Source: Peribacillus frigoritolerans (GTDB taxonomy: Bacteria > Bacillota > Bacilli > Bacillales > DSM-1321). From it: a DNA stretch of 64,000 nt. The notes beneath the pieces were generated by a model. The model did no database searches. It was not told the origin of the DNA and saw nothing but the letters and a program-made list of their open reading frames with translations. Below, in pieces: positions 8,301 through 18,799 of this stretch. The stretch spans positions 3,088,501 through 3,152,500 of the forward strand of contig JAUPFL010000001.1 of the NCBI GenBank assembly GCA_030562215.1, written 5' to 3'. Positions within the stretch are counted from its first letter, which is position 1. The number at the start of each line of letters is the position of its first letter. Both the position numbers and the translations under genes were made by a program.

Positions 8301-9176
8301 GGTCCAAAAGCAGTTTGGGGCAAGATGAAAGAAAAGTTCAACATTACAGATAGCGTTATGCCTTCATGGGCAAACAAGCTTACAGGAAGTCCTACAAAGG
8401 CTATTGGTAATGCTTTAACAGGCGGTATCAAAAGTTTAATCGATGGCATGTTTAGTGGTGGCGGTAGTAATAACCCTGTCGGTGCAGGCGTTGAAAGATG
8501 GCGTGGAACTGTTATGCAAGCATTGGCAATGAATGGTTTACCAACCACTTCTGCTTATGTAAACGCATGGTTAAGACAAATCAAGTCAGAATCGGGCGGT
8601 AATCCACATGCTGTCCAATCCACAGCAGTCAAAGATATTAACTATTACACAGGAAATTTGGCTCGTGGTCTTGTACAGGTAATTCCACCAACATTCAGAG
8701 CATACGCATTCCCTGGACATGGTAATCAGATGAATGGTTTAGACAGCTTGCTTGCAGGTATGAACTATGCTAAATCACGTTATGGAGCTTCTACGATGCT
8801 TAATTATGTTGGTCATGGTCATGGCTATGCAAAAGGTGGATTCATTAACGAAGAGCAAATGGCGATGGTTGGTGAAGGCAACAAACAGGAAGTAGTTATA
8901 CCTCTTGAACAATATCGTGGTAGAGCGAAACAACTGTGGCTACAAGCAGGAGCGAAACTAGGTATGTTAAACGTACCTCAACCTTCTCAATTGATGCCTA
9001 CAGGCTCTACAGGCGGTGTAGGAGCGACTACAAACCACATCACAAACACTTATCAAATTAAGGTCGAAGCAACAATTAATAATGACCAAGATGTTGCAAA
9101 ATTAGCAAAACAAATTCAGAAAGAAATCGAACGAGAGCAAATTAGAGCTAGTCGTTCATTAGGAGTGAGCTATTAA
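5382..9176 (+). CDS. Tape measure protein with C-terminal lytic transglycosylase domain
   Basis: 1264 residues, GAGGTGAG before the ATG. Order: N-terminal coiled coil (about 10-150), TP901-type core (150-450) with GFGENMEEVE and a MAWGGQKGLNFSQEMFDNL segment, hydrophobic Gly/Ala/Ile stretch (about 490-570) that may cross the host membrane, Lys-rich coiled coil (600-850), then an SLT-like domain near 1045-1150. There IKSESGGNP (Glu about 1070) gives the catalytic acid and GLVQVIPPTFRAYAFPGHGN the lysozyme-like fold. It sets tail length and probably opens peptidoglycan during injection. Confidence 0.93.
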   Translation: MANEQNLGSLRVSLGLDSAQFTQSVADINRKLKGVKSEFEAVNDGTKEYAQSLDGLKAKNDNLNRQMQLQQQKVQELKRRFEESSRAKGEDAKETQALLVQYNKALGAMKKTEAQIKRVTDSIDDQTDKSKKAQKALGEFGDKAKGIGGAFSATLTPAIGALGLGMLKVADDAEGSTSRIQATLGVTRGEAKKLSKDARELWEQGFGENMEEVETGLLSVKQNFKDLNEADLKKVTKDAMTLAKVMDSDVNEVTRAGNNLMKGFGIDSEKAFDLMAWGGQKGLNFSQEMFDNLSEYAPLYKDMGFSADEYFQMLQKGSESGVYNLDYINDAMKEFQIRAKDGSKGVAGAMGALSESTQKTFEDFNNGKATVKELHNAVIGDLKGMDDQVSANQIGVALYGTKFEDLEADSMYAMGNINGAIKGVDGAMDKSGKNVEKTFGQKLQISWRKTQSALVPLGEELLKVANDVLPSLLKGIQWVTDKFENMSPTMKKITLGVGAFALAIGPAILAVGSIAGSIGGLMPIIAGITGAFTGAGIGAGVLGTALTVLTGPVGIAIGVLALLGIGAYKLDKALDKPIMKSKIFSDEISKSTQKAVGSYLKMDEKATESLNQMAWSQQKVTKKMADELGAKYDVMGKRINDSLDKNYAEQTKKTKKLFDTNSALTAEEEQKILDKQAKDNEKKKKQTEKYESQIKKILNNASKEKRALTEEERLEIEKIQGKMKTSAVKTLSKSEEEQLMILGRLKKQSGKITAEQSADVVANSKKQRDKSVDHANKQYKDTVKQIEYMRDVTGSITGKQADKMIKEAKKAKDKSVDHAEDMHKKVVKEAKKQAKGHADEVDWETGKVKTGWNKMGDAVEEAVNWFKGLFGKGKVKASPKSYTPKKKTTSEYANGTAHGRHNGGMALVGEEGPELAHIPNVGTTMLGVGGQHLIDLPKGSSVLPARHTQAVMKQYGIPMYANGIGDYFDILTKGPKAVWGKMKEKFNITDSVMPSWANKLTGSPTKAIGNALTGGIKSLIDGMFSGGGSNNPVGAGVERWRGTVMQALAMNGLPTTSAYVNAWLRQIKSESGGNPHAVQSTAVKDINYYTGNLARGLVQVIPPTFRAYAFPGHGNQMNGLDSLLAGMNYAKSRYGASTMLNYVGHGHGYAKGGFINEEQMAMVGEGNKQEVVIPLEQYRGRAKQLWLQAGAKLGMLNVPQPSQLMPTGSTGGVGATTNHITNTYQIKVEATINNDQDVAKLAKQIQKEIEREQIRASRSLGVSY

Positions 9177-9178
9177 TC

Positions 9179-10651
9179 ATGGCGAGTATTATACAAAGTT
9201 ATGCAGGAGTAACCACTCCTGCTTTTTTAATTGTGGAAAGAGTTTCCTTTCAGGTACTACCACAATCACAAATTAAAACATTAAACACACCATTTAAAAG
9301 TGGTGAATACTACATCAACAAAGAATACGGTGTAAGAACATTTACAGCAGATGTTGCAATTAAGACATCAAGTGGTCAATCAGTTATGGATTATGCAGAT
9401 GACCTTGCAGAATGGCTACATCATGAAGAACCAATGGAATTAATCTTTAGAGATAAACCATCAATCACCTATTATGCACAAGTTGACAATAGCATTGACA
9501 TACAGAAATTTGGAAATTCGGGCAGAGGTCAAATTACCTTTGTTTGTTATGACCCTCATGGATACGGTGCAGAGCGAACTTTCGCTTTTAGTCCATTGAA
9601 TACTGACCCTATTAATATTACAAATGGTGGCAATACAAAAGCTCATCCAGTAATGTCAATGGAGTTTGCTAAGAACGTTACAGATTTTGCAATTATGTCT
9701 GACAACAACATGCTTTATTTTGGCGAACCATTTGACCAAAGTATTCATACACCTGCCGATTTAAACCCTAGAATCTTTAATGATAATATGTCCACACTTA
9801 CAGGATGGACAGCAGGAGTTACGGTAGATGATGGAGTTGTTGCAGGTACTTTATATTCAACAGGTCAAACCTTCAAGCAAAATGGCTCATATGGAACAGG
9901 TACTAAATGGCATGGCGGTAGCTTAATGAAATCTTTACCTAGAGAGGTTCAAGATTTTACGGTGGAAGTCTTGGTTAATATGGGAAAGGCAACAAACAAC
10001 ATGTTAGGCAGAATAGAATGCTATTTATTAGATGTCAATTTAAATAAAATAGGCAAGATAGCTTATCAGGATGCAAGCTCTACAATTTATAACCCAACAT
10101 TTAAGGCGGTTGCAGGTCCGCAAGCAACAGGGAAAGTTATTGTTAATTCACCCGAAGGCTATTTGCGGATTAATAAAAAGAAAGCACCTATTAATGTTAG
10201 GGATATATATGGTTGGTTAAAGCTAACCAGAAAAGGAAAAAAATACACAGCTTCGATTTATGCGGAAGTAAACGGAAAAAGGTATTTGCTGAATGAAGTT
10301 TCATGGACTGATACAAAGAACCTTTATAATAAAAAGCTTGCTTCCATTCAGATTCATATTTCAGCACATGGAAATAGTCCTGCAATCGGTACTATGTCCA
10401 TAAATCATATTAATGTATTTGAACATTTACCAAAACCAACAGTAGACACGAAAGACTACGTATTTAGAACAGGCGATATTCTAACAATTGATAACGCCAC
10501 TGGAGAAATCCTTAAAAATGGTGAAGCTTTTTACGAAGACCTTTACCCTACTTCAAGCTTTATTAGTTTAGATAAGGGAGTAAACGGTATAAGCGTAAGC
10601 GACCCTGCTATTATCAATGGCACAATCATATTCAAAGAGAGGTGGTTATAA
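9179..10651 (+). CDS. Distal tail protein (Dit) with inserted lectin-like domain
   Basis: 490 residues. Residues 1-160 follow the Dit pattern: GEYYINKEYGVRTFTADVAI, then ADDLAEWLHHEEPMELIFRDKPSITYYAQV and the belt motif GRGQITFVCYDPHGYG. Residues about 200-420 form an insert with a concanavalin/LamG-like pattern (FTVEVLVNM, WLKLTRKGKKYTASIYAEVNG) and the end returns to Dit (SSFISLDKGVNGISV). Such enlarged Dit proteins are known to carry carbohydrate-binding modules, so host sugar binding is plausible. Confidence 0.87.
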   Translation: MASIIQSYAGVTTPAFLIVERVSFQVLPQSQIKTLNTPFKSGEYYINKEYGVRTFTADVAIKTSSGQSVMDYADDLAEWLHHEEPMELIFRDKPSITYYAQVDNSIDIQKFGNSGRGQITFVCYDPHGYGAERTFAFSPLNTDPINITNGGNTKAHPVMSMEFAKNVTDFAIMSDNNMLYFGEPFDQSIHTPADLNPRIFNDNMSTLTGWTAGVTVDDGVVAGTLYSTGQTFKQNGSYGTGTKWHGGSLMKSLPREVQDFTVEVLVNMGKATNNMLGRIECYLLDVNLNKIGKIAYQDASSTIYNPTFKAVAGPQATGKVIVNSPEGYLRINKKKAPINVRDIYGWLKLTRKGKKYTASIYAEVNGKRYLLNEVSWTDTKNLYNKKLASIQIHISAHGNSPAIGTMSINHINVFEHLPKPTVDTKDYVFRTGDILTIDNATGEILKNGEAFYEDLYPTSSFISLDKGVNGISVSDPAIINGTIIFKERWL

Positions 10652-10653
10652 AC

Positions 10654-12137
10654 CATGCTATTCATTTTAAATAAAACATACGATGTTGTGGGAGTATTGG
10701 ACAGTAACCTCTCCTCAAGGTTGTCCATTCTTCAATGATACATACAATGAACAATTATTAAACGGTTACAACACTTTAAGGTTCGATGTACCTTCAAATC
10801 ATCCAACAGCAAGCCTTTTAGAAGAAGAAGGTTTTGTTATTTATACAAAAGACGAAGGTCATGAGTTATTCAGAATCAAAGAAATTTATGAATCTCATGG
10901 CGACCAAATGCTAAAGACTATTGCTTGTGAGCCTTCTGCTACACAAGATTTGATGGATAAAGTTATGCGACCTGCGATTTACCCTTCACAAACTCTCACA
11001 ATGGTTGTTAAAGCTATATTAGCTCTTACAGGTTGGGAACTTGGAGAGAGCTTCTATGACGGTATAATCACCGCAGAATTTAATGATTACCCTACAGCAC
11101 TTGAAGCACTACATAGCGTTATTGCACAATTTGATGTTGAAATTGAATTTAAAGTCGAATTTGATGGCTTAAAAATAGATAAAAAGATTATTAATCTTTA
11201 TGAAAAACGTGGTGAGGAAACCAAGAAAATCATGGAGTACGGTGGTAACTTACTTGGTTTAACTCGAAACATAAATACAAATCAACTTAGAACAGCAATG
11301 ATTGCTGTTGGTAAAGATGATGGTGATGGAAATAAAATTACAATTGCAGGATTGGATATTACAGTACCAGAACCATATGCAATTGTTGGTGACACAATAA
11401 TCGATGAAAATGCTCTTGAAAAATGGTGTCCAGACGGTAATCATCGTGAAGGCGTGTTTAAAGACGACAATGCACAAAGTCCTTTAGAGCTTTATAAAAA
11501 CACTCTTGCAGAGCTTAAAAAATACAACAAACCACAAACTACATATGATGTGTCGGTTGCCATGCTTGAACAATTAACAGGCTATGAATTTATGAAGATT
11601 TCAATTGGCGATACGATTCGTGTAAAAGATACAACCTTTGCACCGCCTTTATATTTAGATGCGAGAGTTCTAGAAAAAGAAACTAGTCTCACAGAAAACG
11701 ATAAAGGAAGAATTGTTCTAGGTGAGTTTGTATTACTTAAAGTAAAACCTATTACTGCGGTTCAACAAATGCAACGCAAAATCATGTTCTTTGAGGATGA
11801 TTGGAATAGAGCTTTAAAAGAAGCAGAAGAAGCGAAGCAAAAAGCAGAAGAAATCGAAGATAACGTTGTTTATAAAACAGAAATATATTCTACAAAGGGC
11901 AACACTTTTAAGAATGGTGCTGTAGATACAATCCTTATGGCAGTTGTCTACAAGGGAAAAGACAACATTACTGACACTTTACCTGCATCAGCTTTTATTT
12001 GGAGAAAGAAAGACAAGAATGGCGTTATCGATACTGCATGGGGTAATGCGAACATGGGTGTAGGAAAGTCAGTAGCAATCTCATCTGCACAAGTAGCTTC
12101 TAGAGCTACATTCGAATGCGATATAGACATTGCTTAA
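10654..12137 (+). CDS. Tail-associated lysin/baseplate protein (Tal), apparent frameshift
   Basis: The true start is probably ATG 10654, giving MLFILNKTYDVVGVLDSNLS, the usual Tal N-terminus. This frame stops early, while the downstream frame continues with GCPFFNDTYNEQLLNGYNTL. A single-base deletion near 10700-10720 explains both. The protein, about 494 residues, has the prophage_tail hub domain (about 1-370) and a short coiled coil (EEAKQKAEEIEDN) before a small beta domain. No peptidase motif is obvious, so it may be only structural, at the tail tip under Dit. Confidence 0.8.
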
Positions 12138-12161
12138 AAATAAAAAGGAAGGTGAAAAAAT

Positions 12162-15100
12162 ATGAATATCGTTGGTACAGGTCAAATTACTTTGACAGAC
12201 CTAAATGATGTAGTTGCATCAACAACTGCCCCATCAAACCCTATAGACGGTACTATGTGGTTCAATACTACAGATAAAAAAATTATATGTATATACAACT
12301 GTAGGTAGCAAATGGAATGTTTCAGCAGACTATGAAGAGTACGTTAAATCAAGGGGTGAAAACCTTGTAACAAATGGTACTGGTTTGCTTGGAAATAATA
12401 CAAACTTTAGTGGTTTTACTTTCGATGGTGCAGAAGTTTATGCAGGTGGAGGTTCATTCTACACAGCTACACAAAATGCCACAAAATTTAACGATGAGCT
12501 TATTCCTGTAGATGTTTCAAAAAAATATAAGTTTAGTCTAATGGCTAAATCTAAAACAGGATTAGGAAAGAACTACTTTGGAGTGGCTACATATGACATT
12601 GATAAAAATGTTATTGTTCCATATAGCTTCTACGGTTCACAATATCCTATTACCACACTTGCAACAGATTTAAAGGTTGGCGACACAGTAATTAATCTTA
12701 CATCTTCAACAGGATTTATGGATGATTCTGCAACACCAGACCACAGACATAGTATTGTGTTTTGGGGTTATAAGAATAGTTTTGGATATACATATCCTGA
12801 TGGAACATACTCTAGAAAGTATTTTTCAACAGCATGGAATGTAGGAGCAATCAACAGAACAACCCATACAATCACTCTTAGCAGACCATTTGATATTGTA
12901 AATCCAAATGACCCAGAAGGAATTTGGAGAGCAGGACATAAAGTATCGCCAACATCAAGCGGTGGAAACTATCAATATATGACAGCAGGAAACGTTAATG
13001 TTCCTACTACATGGACACCTTATGAGGGAATTATAACTGGTAATGGCATTTCAGCAAATGCGTTTCCTCATGGTACTGCATTCGTAAAGCTTCTATTTCT
13101 AACAAATAGAGATACAAGTGGCGGTCAAGCAGGAGATGCGACATGGTTTAGTAGTTTGTCATTCTCAGATGTTACAGCTATAAAAGACATTCAAACAACA
13201 TTAGACAATATGGTTAGTGATGGATTGATTGACCTTAAAGAACGTCAAATCACTAAAGATTTGTTGACTGACATTATTGGTTATGTAATCGGTGACACGA
13301 CAACCTCATTGCCAACGACAGCTACACTTGATGGAAGCTTAAAGGGTTCGTTTTATAACGTTCGTAAGTCTGCGGTGAATGCAGGTATTACTACAGGTGA
13401 TACAAGATATGTTGCAGTAAAAACGCAATATGATGCTCTGAAAACATACCTTGAAAGCTTGACACCAATTGATGTATGGGATGTTAGCACAGCAAATAGA
13501 AATCAAATAATTGCGGTCACTAAATCAACATATAGAGATAAATGGTTGCAATATAATTTGGCAGTTGAAGCTCTAAAAGTTGCTACAACAGAACAATTAA
13601 AGAAAAATGCAGACAACATTCAAGTAGGTGGACGTAACCTCGTTCGTAACTCTACATTCAACAGAATGACAGAAGCACTTACTTTATTCGATTGGGGTAC
13701 AATGGGTAGTTTTGGAGTAGTTGATGCAGAAGCAGATAAACCAAATTCAAGTATTCTTAAAATATCTAAAACTGGAAATACTCAGGATTGGAATTACCAA
13801 ATGTGGTCCAATGCAATACAAGTTGATGCAAATGGAGTGAAAGAATTTACTCTAAGTTTCGATGTTAAAACTACAAGCGTTGCAGGTGTAGATTCTGGTA
13901 AACATGTGTTCTTCATAAGAACATTTGATGACCCTACAAAAACAGCATCAGCAGATTCTTCATATACAAAAGGTATTACCTCAACAGATGTTGTAATGGT
14001 TGATAATGTTTGGTCTAGATACACAATAACAATTAAACCATCAGCAGGAAAATATATAAAAGTTACCCCTTACCTTGCAAGAAATGGTGAGGTTTTTTGG
14101 CGTGAAATTCAACTTGAATACGGTAATAAAGCAACTGATTATAAATCTGCACCAGAAGATTCTAATGAGCAAATTTATTTGCTTGAAAACAGGGTAGCAA
14201 ATGCAGAACAGGTTTACCTTAATGGCGGTATCGTCACAACGGTTATGGAATCAACAGACTTCACAGAGATTATGAAACAAAAAGCCGATACAGATGCTTT
14301 AAGTGGTTTAGTCAATGAAGAATCTTTAGACCTTGCTTTGCAAGAAGCTCAAAAGATAGTTGATGACAAAATTAATCTAATCGACTTTGCACCTTATGCA
14401 CTATCGACTGATGTTCAACAAACAAAAACAGACCTAACAACAGCAATTAAAGCAGGTGGTGGTGTCAATATCGTTCGTAACAGTATTGGATTTGCGAATA
14501 CAGATTTTTGGACCATTACAGGAACAGTAAAAACTACTCAAGATGATTCAGTTAAGCAACTTGGATTTGGTAGTGGTTGGTATGCACCTGTTGGTACAGG
14601 CGGTACTATCTCCCAAACTATTAATACACTTGAAGGTCAATCTTACACAATATCTTTCTACATGAAAAAGATAATTGATAATGCTTCAAATGGTTGGGCA
14701 GGTGTTGATTTGGTCGATGAAAATAATGCAAAGGTTACTTTCATGGGACTTGGTGCAGGAGAAGGTACAACAAACGGTTATGAGAGATACGTTTATACAT
14801 TCAAAGCAACAGCAAACACCTACGTTATTCGTCCTACTCTTGGTGCGAATGCAGATGCAGTTATCACAGGGTTAATGGTTAATATCGGATATGAGCCTTT
14901 GCAATGGACGATGGCTACAGGCGAACTTTATAACACCAATATCAAGATGGATATGAACGGTATTACTGTTAATCAGATTCTAAATGGTATAGAAGTTGGA
15001 CGAACAAAAATGACACCTACTAAATTCGCAGGCTATTACGATGTAGATAATAGTGGAAGCATTGACGAATCAACTGGTTCGGTAGATGAGGTATTCCGCA

Positions 15101-15231
15101 TGGACAAAGATGAATTTGTCATGAAAAAAGCTACGGTCAAACAAGAAATAACAATGGGAACATTGAAAGCAATCGATATTCAATCTACAGCATTTACAGG
15201 TTGGGTATGGGTTTCAAATAAGACAGAATAA
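12162..15231 (+). CDS. Large tail-tip / receptor-binding protein with carbohydrate-binding domains, apparent frameshift
   Basis: ATG 12162 follows AAGGAAGG and opens MNIVGTGQITLTDLNDVVAS, a common phage minor-structural N-terminus. A run of seven A at 12276-12282 seems to hold one extra base; removing it joins to the 948-residue downstream frame, about 1022 residues in all. Two CBM-like modules start VGGRNLVRNSTF (near 13621) and NIVRNS (14467) with YTISFYMKK-type strands. Near the end DVDNSGSIDESTG resembles an EF-hand/dockerin calcium loop. It probably binds host wall sugars. Confidence 0.8.
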
Positions 15232-15248
15232 AATTGGAGTGAGACAAT

Positions 15249-17513
15249 ATGGCATTGTCAGGTAGTTTTTACACAAACGTTGGCTCTCATTGGCGATTGT
15301 CAATTGAGTGGTCTGCGACACAAGACGTTGCGAACAATCAGAGTGATGTAGTAGCAAAAATGTATTGGGAAGCGTTGGATTCATACGGAAGTATAAATTC
15401 ATCTACTTCCAAAACATCAGGTATCCAATATAATGGCGGTACATTTAGCACAGAAACACACACAGCAGGGTTAAATGGAAACCAAAAGAAATTAATTAAC
15501 ACTTATTCATTCACGCTAACACATGATGCAGATGGAACAAAATCATTCTCACTTGACGGTTGGTTTGATGCAGAGATAACACTTAGTGGCAACTACTACG
15601 GAAGAATTGATTTAACTGAAAAAACCTTCTCATTAAACACAATTCCACGAAAGTCAACCATGACAACAAGCAGGAGCTTTACAGCAGGCTCAGATAGGAC
15701 AATTTCTATATCAAGATATTCTACTTCATTCAGACATGAAGTAGAGCTTTCTGTTGGTAATAAAGCAACAGATACATGGAATTGGATTAAACAAGTAGCT
15801 TTTTCAACCTCTGAAACCTCAAAATCCACATCATTTGACACCGCAGAAAAAACAGAAATTTTCACCGAATTAAATGGAGCATCCTCAAAAGACGTAAGAA
15901 TGGTTCTTCAAACATTTAAAGGCGATGACTTGATTGGAAGTGTTGACTATTTTGGAACAGTCATAGCACCAGATGCTTCGACTATCAGTAGTACAACCGA
16001 TAGAGATGTCTATATTGACCAAACTATTGATTTAGGTATCACAAGAGATGATAGCGAATTTACACATGATTTAGTTATTACATGTGGTGCATTCTCAAAG
16101 ACAATCACAGGTGTTACTACAAGTACATCTTGGACACCATCGGCAAGTGAAAAGACAAGTTTATACAATGAGACAAAAACAGCTAATTCAGTTGATGGAA
16201 ATATCAAAGTCACAACTAAATATAATGGCGTGGTTGTACAAAGCTATACAAATAATGATATTAACTTCTATGTACGTAACAGTAATCCAACATTTGGTAC
16301 AGGGTATACATACAAAGATGTAAATACCGTTACAACAGCGATTACAGGCGATGCAACAAAGATTGTACAAAATGTTTCATCAGTTGATGTAGAGCTTCTT
16401 ACAGGTGCAAAAGCTGTAGGTGTAAACGGTGCAACAATCGTAAACTATATTGCAACTCTTGGCGGTAAATCTGTCACGAAACCTTATAGTTCAACAGGTA
16501 CAGTTACATTTAACTTTGGATTTATTAATGCTAGTACAGACCAAACATTAACTATCAAAGCTATAGATAGTCGTGGAAATAGCACACAAACATCAAAAAC
16601 AGTTACGATGTTACCTTATTCGCAACCTGTTATTACAAGCTCTGTAACACGCTTAAATGGCTTTGAAGCACAAACAACCCTTACATTAAGTGGTTCAATT
16701 TCTCCTTTGACAGTTGGCACACAGAGAAATAGCTTATTGAATATTGCAGGGCAAACAGCACCATTGCAATACAGATATAAAGAAAACATTGCAGGTGCGG
16801 TATATCCTGCAACTTGGACTGACTTTACATATTCGACAAGCACAAATACTTACACAGCTACAAATGTTGTTATAGCAGACTTAGATAATACTAAAAACTT
16901 TATCTTTGAAATTCGTGCAACGGATAAGCTAACGACAACAACTATAACTAAAACAGTTGCATCGGGTAAACCAATCTTCGCTATTGATTCTGAAAAGGGT
17001 TCTGTTGGCGTTGGTAAATTCGCAACAGGTACAGGAACACTTGAAAGTGCAGGTAAGATTATAGGGAATGCAGGTATTGAAATTACTGACGGTTATCTTG
17101 AAATAGGCTCATATAACAATACAAGTTATGGTTCGGGCAAGACACAGTTGTTTTATGATGGTGTAGTTAATGCTTTAAAAATGCAAGCAAGAGATGATAC
17201 AAACACTATAATCTCCCCACCAGATTTATTAATCGGTGGTAAAAAGGTTCACCATGATGGAAATATAATGATTGCAACTGGAAGCGTGAATATAACACCT
17301 GTCGCAAATACAACGGTGAGTGTAAATATCTCCTTTGGTAAGACGTTCCCTAGTACACCATCGATACAGGTTACACCTAATACAGGTGTGCCATATACCG
17401 AAGTAAGAGGTGTATCATTCAGCAATCCAACGACCACAGGATGCACACTTAATCTAAATAGGACTAATACCGTAGCTACTACGCTTTATTGGGTAGCCAT
17501 ATGGGGAGGGTAA
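15249..17513 (+). CDS. Tail fibre protein, DUF859-like
   Basis: 754 residues, GGAGTGAG before the ATG. The opening MALSGSFYTNVGSHWRLSIE and the repeated beta modules with SFSLDGWFDAEITLSGNYYG and ITIKAIDSRGNSTQTSKTV match the siphovirus DUF859 family of long beta-sandwich fibres. GSVGVGKFA near residue 590 is the typical linker to a C-terminal baseplate- or sugar-binding domain (DGYLEIGSYNNTS, then VHHDGN). It should act in adsorption with the preceding protein. Confidence 0.82.
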   Translation: MALSGSFYTNVGSHWRLSIEWSATQDVANNQSDVVAKMYWEALDSYGSINSSTSKTSGIQYNGGTFSTETHTAGLNGNQKKLINTYSFTLTHDADGTKSFSLDGWFDAEITLSGNYYGRIDLTEKTFSLNTIPRKSTMTTSRSFTAGSDRTISISRYSTSFRHEVELSVGNKATDTWNWIKQVAFSTSETSKSTSFDTAEKTEIFTELNGASSKDVRMVLQTFKGDDLIGSVDYFGTVIAPDASTISSTTDRDVYIDQTIDLGITRDDSEFTHDLVITCGAFSKTITGVTTSTSWTPSASEKTSLYNETKTANSVDGNIKVTTKYNGVVVQSYTNNDINFYVRNSNPTFGTGYTYKDVNTVTTAITGDATKIVQNVSSVDVELLTGAKAVGVNGATIVNYIATLGGKSVTKPYSSTGTVTFNFGFINASTDQTLTIKAIDSRGNSTQTSKTVTMLPYSQPVITSSVTRLNGFEAQTTLTLSGSISPLTVGTQRNSLLNIAGQTAPLQYRYKENIAGAVYPATWTDFTYSTSTNTYTATNVVIADLDNTKNFIFEIRATDKLTTTTITKTVASGKPIFAIDSEKGSVGVGKFATGTGTLESAGKIIGNAGIEITDGYLEIGSYNNTSYGSGKTQLFYDGVVNALKMQARDDTNTIISPPDLLIGGKKVHHDGNIMIATGSVNITPVANTTVSVNISFGKTFPSTPSIQVTPNTGVPYTEVRGVSFSNPTTTGCTLNLNRTNTVATTLYWVAIWGG

Positions 17514-17517
17514 TAAA

Positions 17518-18059
17518 GTGAAATTATATATTGTAATAGATTCAGCAAACAGGGTAGTTGCCAATGGTACTACCTTTTTAAGCATGGATGGATTTAACAC
17601 TTACGAAATAGAAGTTGAAGAAAACCATGAGATTATAACTAATCCGTCATTATTCATCGTTAAAGATGGGGCGGTAATAAAAGACGAAAGTCATCTGTTA
17701 GAAAAGCTCAAAAAAGAAAAAGGTGAAGAGTTAAATCAAGCCTGTAAAGAATCTATATTAAAAGGATTCAACCATACCATTAACGGAATTGAGTATCATT
17801 TTTCTCTTGATGTGGAAGCACAATTTAACTTTCAAGGTGCTAAAGATATTCTATATGAAGGATTGGTCCAAGAAATCATGTGGACGGTTCAAAAAGATGG
17901 TCAATACACAAGAATCCCTTTAACAAAGGAAATCATGAGCGAATTGATACTTGTCATTCTTCAACATAAGGACAACAACATCTCTAGATATAGAGATTTT
18001 TTATGCCCATTCTTGAAGGATGTACAACTTTAGAGGAAATCCAAGAAATTATTTGGTAA
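17518..18059 (+). CDS. Phage protein, DUF4376-like, apparent C-terminal frameshift
   Basis: GTG start with GGGGAGGG upstream. The frame as read ends at 18033 (171 residues), but a T-run of six at 17997-18002 lies just before a better continuation, MPILEGCTTLEEIQEIIW to TAA at 18057-18059. The combined end (RYRDFF.MPILEGCTTLEEIQEIIW) resembles DUF4376 tail-fibre-associated proteins. The earlier NGIEYHFSLDVEAQFNF fits too. Function unknown; probably tail-fibre assembly or a virion accessory. Confidence 0.65.
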
Positions 18060-18084
18060 GCAAAAACGGGTTAAAGGAGATGAG

Positions 18085-18113
18085 AAAGGTGTGTAAAAAG
18101 CACCTTCTTTTTA
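18085..18113 (+). terminator. Terminator ahead of the holin gene
   Basis: AAAGGTG / CACCTT hairpin (loop of about 9) followed by CTTTTTATAT. Its presence argues that the holin starts at ATG 18144, not at ATG 18117, which lies against the T-tract. Confidence 0.6.
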
Positions 18114-18143
18114 TATATGAAGAAGAGAGAGAGAAAAAAATAC

Positions 18144-18557
18144 ATGTTTAATTTTATACTTGCCAGTAGTTTAATTGGTGGAATCGGAGCGTTTCTTTTT
18201 GGCAGTTGGTTGCCATTAATGGGAGTGCTTTTAGTTATGATAGCTTTGGATATACTCACAGGATTTGGTAAAGCGATATACAACAAAGAACTTAGAAGTA
18301 GGAATATGTCACATGGAATGTTGCGTAAAGGTGGCATCATGGTAATGGTCATCGTTGCCAACATGATTGACGTAGCAATGTTCGCAGGTCTTCCTGTTGC
18401 TCGTGTAGGTGTCCTATCCTATTACATTGGAATGGAAGGTATTTCCATTTTAGAGAACTTGACAGCTTGCAATGTTCCCATTCCTGCATTCATCAAGAAA
18501 TACCTATTGGTATTGAAAGACAAAGGCAAAGACTTAGAAGAAAAAGAAACAAGATAA
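18144..18557 (+). CDS. Phage holin (phage_holin_4 type)
   Basis: 137 residues from ATG 18144, preceded by purine-rich GAAGAGAGAGAG; ATG 18117 is in frame but sits on a terminator tail. Three hydrophobic segments are visible (about 5-30, 60-80, 90-110 from the first) and the segment GSWLPLMGVLLVMIALDILTG followed by NKELRSRNMSHGMLRKGG is typical of the toxin-secretion/lysis holin family. The charged C-terminus is cytosolic. Its usual partner endolysin is destroyed just downstream. Confidence 0.88.
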   Translation: MFNFILASSLIGGIGAFLFGSWLPLMGVLLVMIALDILTGFGKAIYNKELRSRNMSHGMLRKGGIMVMVIVANMIDVAMFAGLPVARVGVLSYYIGMEGISILENLTACNVPIPAFIKKYLLVLKDKGKDLEEKETR

Positions 18558-18617
18558 AGAATAAATATTCATGGATGGGTGGTAGAGAATATTGGTTTTT
18601 ATTAAAAATAGTTAAGC

Positions 18618-18652
18618 AGTAAGGCATTGTCTTTGGTTGGGTAATGCCTTAC
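18618..18652 (+). repeat. Perfect 11-bp inverted repeat after the holin
   Basis: AGTAAGGCATT at 18618-18628 pairs with AATGCCTTACT at 18642-18652. There is no T-tract, so it is a weak terminator at best or a processing site. Confidence 0.5.
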
Positions 18653-18690
18653 TCCTGTCCATAAGATAGAAAGGAAGAAAGAAAATATAT

Positions 18691-18799
18691 ATGAGTTACA
18701 ATTAGTTCTGGTCTTGGTTCTAAGACTTCTGGTGCAGTAGGCATTTTAAATGAGGTTACATAAGCTAGGCGAGTAGTTGAACAAGTCGCAAAATATTAA
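18691..18799 (+). pseudogene. Endolysin (N-acetylmuramoyl-L-alanine amidase) relic
   Basis: ATG 18691 has AAGGAAGAAAG upstream, as expected for the gene after a holin. With a small frame correction at 18700 it reads ISSGLGSKTSGAVGILNEVT, stop, ARRVVEQVAKY, stop. This matches the start of amidase_3-type phage endolysins (ISSGHG...GAxG...DEVxEAR). The zinc ligand His of SSGHG is Leu here, there are two in-frame stops, and the remaining 150 or more codons are missing. This is real decay, not a homopolymer error. Confidence 0.7.

Noticed and set aside
12276..12282. Programmed frameshift at the A7 run in the tail-tip gene
   Set aside because: No slippery-site logic for a fibre protein, and the same type of homopolymer break occurs throughout the window.
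18079..18150. 23-codon ORF over the holin terminator
   Set aside because: Lies across the hairpin and T-tract and overlaps the holin start out of frame.
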